From the NCBI GenBank assembly GCA_930367205.1, contig OV884015.1:76585341-76649340 (forward strand): 64,000 bases of DNA. The letters run 5' to 3'. The first letter of the stretch is position 1. Each line of letters begins with the position of its first letter. Both the position numbers and the translations under genes were made by a program. Below the pieces are notes generated by a model that made no database searches, had not been told where the DNA came from, and saw nothing but the letters and a program-made list of their open reading frames with translations. The DNA is from Acanthosoma haemorrhoidale. Taxonomy: Eukaryota > Arthropoda > Insecta > Hemiptera > Acanthosomatidae. Positions 58,601-64,000 of this stretch are shown in pieces.

Positions 58601-61370
58601 CTTGAAAAATGACCTAGAAAAATATTAAAGACAATTTTTTGTGGATTGCTGAAGTCTTTATTCATTCAATTAGTTTTTAAAGAAAAAAAGGGTAAGACTT
58701 TTGTTTGAAGTAGGAGCACTCTACTCATTTGTTCATATGTATATTCAATTTTTTTTTAAATTTAGCCAGCCTGGTTCATCACTATCTTATACCTTTATTT
58801 ATTAAATCAATAAAAATGTAAATTAACCATTGATAAGAACCTTAAGACCAATGGTTTGAGTGCATAGACATTTTGCAGTGAATATATATCACACAAAAAC
58901 TGATTCTATTAAACTATTATAAAAAAAAGCCTTTTTAAAATTAGCTTGGAAGTACAGTTAAGAACTAGACCTAAGAGTTAGTCTTAGTTATCAAAACTTT
59001 TGTTTTGCATACTAAGACTAGATTTTACAATGAAAAGTAACTTTGTATCATACACTTTTACAACACTAACACATACTAATGAATAATTTGTTAGCACAAA
59101 CTTTCTAGGAATAGATATTAAACGTATACTACCCCTTTTACGAGAAACTTACTTTATAACTAATAATAGCCATTCTTCAATTATTTACTGGTGAAATTAT
59201 AATGCTATACAATATGTACAATGACTTGTACAATGGGTTATAAATAGAGACGTTTCTGGAATGATACAAAAAACATGTATTTAAACGATAATTTTTTACA
59301 GTGATTCCATCTTTATGTCCTCTAGAGTATAAATTAACAGATAAAATTAAATTATAAAAATAAAAAATAAATAAATAGCTTTAAGTGAAAAAAAAGTGAT
59401 TTTCTTATCTTGATTTAAATATTTGTATATATTAGATTGTATGGAGGTTTCTGTTAGAGATATTTAATCTAACTAACCATAAAAATATTTATATTGTCAG
59501 TAACTTAAATCAACAATAAATACCCTAGATGTTTTAGTGAAGGTCAATAATATGAGATCAAAAGAATAATTTTCTGTTTGTATTGAAGAGAAGCAAACAA
59601 CTTTAGTAATTTAAACCTGAAATAGTTTTTCCTTTTCTGAGTAAAGGAGTTGAATATCAAATGCTGCTGATGTAAACACGAGAGAGTTCAAGTTTTATGG
59701 GCAATTGGGGTTGGCATTTTAACTTCCACAGAGCTTTTGAAGTTTGGCTCCTCGAACTTGGTTGTTTTCCATGACTCAAGCAACTGTGTAGAAATCGGTG
59801 GAGTGTGCTGATGTATGAAATATTGGTAGATCTACATAGATTTTTACTCAAATCTTTTGATTATTCTTACTTTAAGAGTATATGTCCCCTCTCCTTTCAG
59901 TCAGTACACTATCATCTCTACTATAAAACTTTAAAGATGATAACACATATGTATGAATCAATGGCTGTTTCGATTGACACGCACTATCAGAACAAAACAA
60001 ATATTTTGCATTTATTTGAAAAAAAATGCTTCATTTTTATTATTTCTTATAAGTTTGATATTTTAAGAAATTTCATTAATTTGTTGTGGCTAATGTGGAG
60101 ATAATTATTATTTTGTATTTATTTTTAGGTTTTATTTATTACTATCTATTTTGGATTGTTTTTTAAAAATATGTTCCTATATAAATTGTTTTATTTTATT
60201 TGAATATTGTATGAACCTATCCATACTGGCATTTGAGTGGCTATGTATATATGGTGTTTGTATTTTTGTTTATTAGCATAGCATCACATGGTGCTTGACT
60301 TTTGTGAAACTTGGTGATATTGTCTTCAGTGTGAATTGTACATTTTTTTTCTTTTTGTGTGACTGACAGAGTGTCTTTTTGTGGAAAGATTAGTCTCAGA
60401 GGAATCGGCTATTGGACTTTGTGCAGTCATATCTAAAATTTAAAATTAAACAGTTAATAAGCTTTGTGTTGTGCAATAAATTAAAACCATATATATAAAT
60501 GGTTGTATGATTTTAATTTGTTGTGCAAATGTTTAACGCTTTACAATGCAGCCTTTTTTAGACAATACAAGTATCTGATGATATATCCAAAAATGTGTTT
60601 CCAAATTAACAGTAAATAAAGATATCTTACTAAAATGAACCATTTAATAGAGTTGACTAATACAAGTTTATTTTGAGCTTAACAGTCTTATAGCAATCAA
60701 TAGGTCGTTGGTAAGTGCTGCTTTTCAAAAGCCAACACCTTAGAAGAATACAAGCTAAAGTGCAATAAAGTATAGGGAGCCATAAAAGGGTGCTCTTTTT
60801 ATTTCACTTTTATGGCTGTCTGGTTCTCAGCTCGATCATCAAAAACAATCATTCTCAAAGCACTTTATGGCTAGTACCTGACTTCAACTCTAGTATAAAA
60901 AAAATTACAAATCATATTTTATAATGTGCGACCTAGCTACAATCTTCACAACTATGCAATATCTGAAACAATTACGTTATCCTTTGTTATTTACATTCAT
61001 AATATTTTACCTTCAGACATAATTTCAATCTTTAATATACATGAATGTCCAGCCTTTTTATTTCTCCAGATGGTATTGTAAATTTCCAATCACTCTCTTA
61101 GCAGTATGTGGAAATTAGTAGTTATATTGTAATATAGCCTACATGAATTCATAATTAACAGGTAAAGAAAAATGACTTTGAATGAATTTGCTGTTAATTA
61201 TTAATAATTATAAATAATAATGTTTCTCATAATCTGTAGGTATTTAGGTATATATGAAATGGTCCCATTTTTATGTGTAGCAACTATTATTTAAGGTGAT
61301 CAGACAGTAAACCTTGGGACACCTTCGGATGACATCAGAGACAAACTTTGACTTAACATGCCAAAACTAC

Positions 61371-61394
61371 TATACCATGCTATAGCATGGTATA
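61371..61394. repeat. Perfect 24-bp palindrome
   Basis: TATACCATGCTA joins directly to its exact complement, with no spacer. Confidence 0.85.
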
Positions 61395-62689
61395 CCATAC
61401 TGCTATTAGACTAAAACCTGAAGACATACACTTACTAATTCCCATGAGAATAGATTTATAATTTTTTTATGTTCATTTCTCAATAAATAAATATTACTAC
61501 AAAAATAAATTAGCTCTTGACTTTCACATCACAATATATATACTATTAATTCAATACGCACTTCATTCAATTTATTTATTACAACCAACCCCTTTAATTT
61601 AAAAAATGATACTGCATAATTATCTTCCTAACAAGACCAACATTCATTAGCTATGGTATCCATAGTTTTTTGAGGCTTACAAATTTTGAACTTGGTGACA
61701 GAGAAGGTGTAGCCGAATTGATACCTTCACATTTTATTGAGATGGCAGAACTTGTATTGGATTCTATCTGTAATATCTTGGAAGATAACGATTCCAAATG
61801 ACTAATTTGACCATTGTTTTGATTTGAAATCGAGCACTTTGATATTAAAATCGTAATACACACGTGTAATACACTTTATAACTGTAATAAAACGTTGTAC
61901 ATACATTTTAGAGAGATAGAAAATATAATAATTATTTCGAGGATGTGAAAGAGAGGACGAGAGCAATGAAGAAAAATGGTGCGATTCTCCAATGGAGAGT
62001 GACTCTGGGAATGGAGAGAGAGGAAGTATACAGAATCATCACTGGAACTTCTACTTTATAATTCCCTTTAGCGATTTTTATAGGACACAAACACGTTACC
62101 ATCGGGTTATAGGGACAATATAACAGACTTAAGGGCTCTTTTAAGAATTTTATATTGTCAATATAATCCCTAATTGTCATTAGAACTAGTTGCCAACCAT
62201 GCTAGTTGTTCAAAGAAGACAGGGCATCAAGCACTCCGCAAATTGCGTGCCTGGTGAATCTTGGGGTCAAAGAACTAGCTCCAGGCAACTAAAACCTCAA
62301 TTTAAAATTTTTAGAGACATGACATGAAAGAAAAAAAATAGTAGAAAGTCTGCTTCTTAACGTATTCCATACCTTCTCCAACTCACAATCCTCATCTTTT
62401 CGAAATTATTCCTTGCTCTTGGAAAATTCAAGAAGCCTATGGATTTCAAAAAATTAAATAAATTATTCTACATTACTAAATGCCTTTGAACCTTCTGCCA
62501 CCAGAAAAAAATATCAACAATGCCCTAGATGGAAACAGGTAATTTCAATGATTTTGCCTCCGAATTCGAACTAATTTCGAAAATATGTCCCGAAAAGCAT
62601 TGCTATAAATCTGGCATTCGCTTTCACTAAATAAAATGTCAGATCATTCCAACGAAAGAGAAACTTTCCAGCTACCTAAAAACTATAAT

Positions 62690-63180
62690 AACCTAGGCTT
62701 CCGAAACACCCCGAAGGGTGGTGGCATCATGGTGTTATGCACCATGTGCTTCTGCAAAGTATGAAGTCACTGTTGTACCGACCATTATTCCCCAGAGAAC
62801 GCCGCGTTACTTTGTCCTCTTGAGGGAGGTTGGACCAATTTTTATCCCGTTCTTAGATTATTGGTGAAGTTTCGGTATGTTTGCACTCAGGTAGGTAACT
62901 AGTGCGTCACCGTACAGGCGTTCGAGGACCCCTTTGTTCCGTTATCTTCTGACAATAGAGGATTTAACCAATGGCCTTTTCCGCGTTTGGATGGAGAGAA
63001 AGAGTCATTCCGGCGTTCACTGTGGGTTAGTTTATGTTATACTTTTAAAGGTCTTAGTTTGTAACTGATCTCGTTTCAAACCTACTCTACCTAGATAAGG
63101 GAGGGATCTGCCCACATCAAGGCTATATATAGAACGCTTTGTCAACAGCGAAAGCAATCACTAAAAACTTGTTTTATGTT
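62690..63180. other. GC-richer patch with a TATA motif
   Basis: Clearly richer in G+C than the flanks. It contains TATATATAGA at about 63124-63133. It could be a promoter or part of a retroelement LTR; I found no ends, target duplication or coding exon. Confidence 0.25.
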
Positions 63181-63559
63181 TTTGAAAATATATCATCAAT
63201 AACTCATTCACATAATAATAAATGTGTTTGATAATGTGAGAGGGGCATGGCCCCATCAAGCTCTTATCACCTAGAATACTTCTTGTATTTAGAATAAGAC
63301 TCGACTAACCCCAAATACTAACCGGCTATAACAACCCATTAAGTTGATGATGTTTGAATTCTTCTATATCGATGTGTATGAGTGTTTTGAATTATTTGGT
63401 TTGACTAGAACGTACTAGATAAATAAATATACAATATTGCCTTTAAATAAAAAATAAATAATGTTTATTTAATGTGGTACTAGCTATTGAAAATTGTAAT
63501 TACGTATATTTTTGTAGTCCCATACATTTTAGACCAATCTATTAGGGATGTTAGTTAAA

Positions 63560-63712
63560 ATGAGATTTTTTTTCCCCCATAGCCCATTTAAATTAACAGA
63601 TAATTATAGATCCTCAGGTGAATCTATTTACAAATTATTTTGTATTTACTGTAGCATCACTACATTATATACAGGTTTTGTTATTTTATAGAAATTATAT
63701 AATGAATAAACA
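63560..63712 (-). repeat. A-tailed interspersed repeat, copy C (inverted)
   Basis: On the minus strand it reads TTATATAATTTCTATAAAAT, then ACCTGTATATAATGTAGTGA, and continues to GGGCTATGGGGGAAAAAAAA. It is the same unit as copy B with more substitutions and a short A8 tail, so it is an older insertion. Confidence 0.75.
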
Positions 63713-64000
63713 AGTATAATGATATATACTATACGTGACTGGACTAAACTGACTAATTTAAAAAGAAAGTATTTAGTATTCTGTCAGGCTTTAAGTACGA
63801 CTTTACAATTAAGCTACGATTTTACAATTTTAACTCTTTTATCAAACAAAAGTGTAATGGTACACTCTGCCCCTGAACGTCTCAATTGTCATCACTTTAT
63901 ATATTTCACTTCCAGAAAACTATTGATCAATTTAAGGTGATTATGAATTCCTTAACAGCTTCCTTAAGCTTTGTCACTTCGCTTTTTCACTAGTGTAGTG

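Larger units (their letters stand above)
55603..63560. other. AT-rich region without a supported gene
   Basis: No exon with a recognisable domain on either strand. Long T- and G-rich stretches at about 60100-60490, ending in AATAAA at 60476-60481, could be the 3' untranslated end of a + strand transcript. The 70-codon minus-strand frame at 61651-61863 has coding-like composition. Neither is firm. A 13-bp inverted repeat with one mismatch lies at about 60479-60519. Confidence 0.5.

Noticed and set aside
59805..60104. 99-codon + strand frame and the opposing 64-codon frame
   Set aside because: Neither shows a domain, a good start context or splice support.

Overview
The window is nuclear DNA of an arthropod, most likely an insect. 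It is strongly AT-rich, its genes are split by GT-AG introns, and it carries mariner, Jockey-type LINE and Gypsy-type elements. I cannot name the order or species. There are no rRNA genes, no CRISPR arrays and no bacterial operons.

Two host genes are supported, and they converge tail to tail. From the left edge, the last three coding exons of the mitochondrial ribosomal protein gene mRpL48 (mL48) run on the + strand and stop at 4446. On the - strand, an apparently complete HERC4 gene (RCC1-repeat and HECT-domain E3 ubiquitin ligase) runs from an ATG at 36623 to a stop at 7600. I could place 21 coding exons whose phases all agree. They give 1057 codons, ending with the HECT catalytic cysteine in an HTCFN motif. 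HERC4 introns hold a decayed mariner, a mariner-type MITE, two candidate solo LTRs, a larger inverted-repeat element and several SINE-like relics.

From about 41900 to 55600 lies a nest of mobile elements. It contains three copies of one Jockey-like LINE (two with clear target-site duplications), a second LINE fragment, a decayed mariner, a relic of an unclassified multi-copy arthropod ORF, and a young LTR retroelement at 48901-53614. The LTR element has LTRs differing by two substitutions and one 19-bp repeat unit, a GGTAG target duplication, gag, an aspartic protease and an F-like envelope ORF. It has no reverse transcriptase, RNase H or integrase. It sits inside the endonuclease region of one of the LINE copies.

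The right part, 55600-64000, is AT-rich with no gene I can defend. It holds a third copy of an A-tailed repeat, a perfect 24-bp palindrome and a GC-richer patch with a TATA motif. The best candidate for something unusual is the gag-pro-env element lacking pol; the rest is a normal host locus with transposon debris.
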